Origin: Hemicordylus capensis
Taxonomy: Eukaryota; Chordata; Lepidosauria; Squamata; Cordylidae
Reading direction: 5' to 3'
DNA length: 64,000 nt
NCBI RefSeq assembly: GCF_027244095.1
Contig: NC_069661.1
Coordinates: 143,421,501-143,485,500, forward strand
Shown here piece by piece: positions 63,644 to 64,000 of the stretch. The notes below the pieces were generated by a model. The model worked only from the letters and a program-made list of their open reading frames with translations, ran no database searches and was not told the DNA's origin. The translations under genes and the position numbers were made by a program. Within the stretch, counting starts at the first letter, position 1. Every line of letters begins with the position of its first letter.

Positions 63644-64000
63644 AAACTTTATTTTGGTCGTAGACCAGCAATACAACAATATAAAACAAATAAGAAAATA
63701 GTAATAGTAGTAGTAGTAGTAATAATAAATAATAATAAGGTAATCATATAAAAACAGACTACATTTATACACATTTGGCATATTATATAACAGTATTTGG
63801 CCACAATATGAATAACATCCGAATTAAGATTAGTGAGCAAATAGTTTAAATAAAAATAATCTCCACGACCCAGAAAATTAATCAAAAGTGGGGCAGTTAG
63901 TTGGCGTCTTATGTCTCTGTAATAATCACAATACAGAAGAACATGAGCAGTTGTTTCAATATATGAAATGAATCAGAACAGATCAGAAACAATTTTACAA
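63644..64000 (-). mobile_element. Non-LTR retrotransposon 3' part, same group as 33185-36155
   Basis: The minus strand encodes ETTAHVLLYCDYYRDIRRQL followed by TAPLL, aligned with ESTEHVLLNCCFYKDLREEL of the other copy, then YLLTNLNSDVIHIVAKYCYI. The 3' UTR has a (TAG/TAA)n patch and ends TTTTACTTACTTACTC. It is more diverged and cut by the window edge. Confidence 0.65.

Overview
The window is nuclear DNA from a squamate reptile, most likely a lizard. Three vertebrate genes lie in conserved order. The repeat content is squamate-like: tRNA-headed Sauria-type SINEs ending in the tail that pairs with BovB, a BovB LINE, many L2 LINEs, hAT/Tc1/Tigger-like DNA elements and a weak L1 remnant. I could not assign the species.

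Host genes. NUDT5 runs left to right (4092-10881); only its last five coding exons, including the Nudix box, are inside the window. SEC61A2 runs right to left (31848 down to 14633) and is complete: twelve coding exons give 476 residues with every splice phase consistent. DHTKD1 also runs right to left; its last eight coding exons (63022 down to 51367) are present and its 5' part lies beyond the right edge. As I recall the human 10p14 order it is DHTKD1, SEC61A2, NUDT5, so this block is the same segment inverted. NUDT5 and SEC61A2 converge tail to tail; SEC61A2 and DHTKD1 are in tandem, separated by about 19 kb of repeats. The three proteins do unrelated jobs: ADP-ribose hydrolysis, ER protein translocation and mitochondrial lysine catabolism.

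Layout. 1-4090: repeats, including a BovB 5' part. 4092-11093: NUDT5, with Tigger-like and fold-back hAT-like elements in introns. 11110-13500: intergenic, nothing recognised. 13501-31990: SEC61A2, whose largest intron holds a broken L2 and a compound insertion. 31735-32175: CpG-rich SEC61A2 promoter with a UPRE-like TGACGTGA. 32180-50215: repeats, including a nearly intact Tc1 element nested in an unusual LINE and a nearly full-length L2. 50950-63022: DHTKD1 3' half. 63063-64000: unidentified ORF and a second copy of the unusual LINE.

Most worth a second look: the Tc1 element with almost identical 202-bp terminal repeats and a single stop in its transposase; a TIR-bearing short repeat family with about seven copies; hAT-like elements with 8-bp target duplications; and the NUDT5 exon 7/8 junction, which lacks three residues beside the catalytic glutamate. 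I found no CRISPR array, rRNA gene, true tRNA gene or new multi-gene system.
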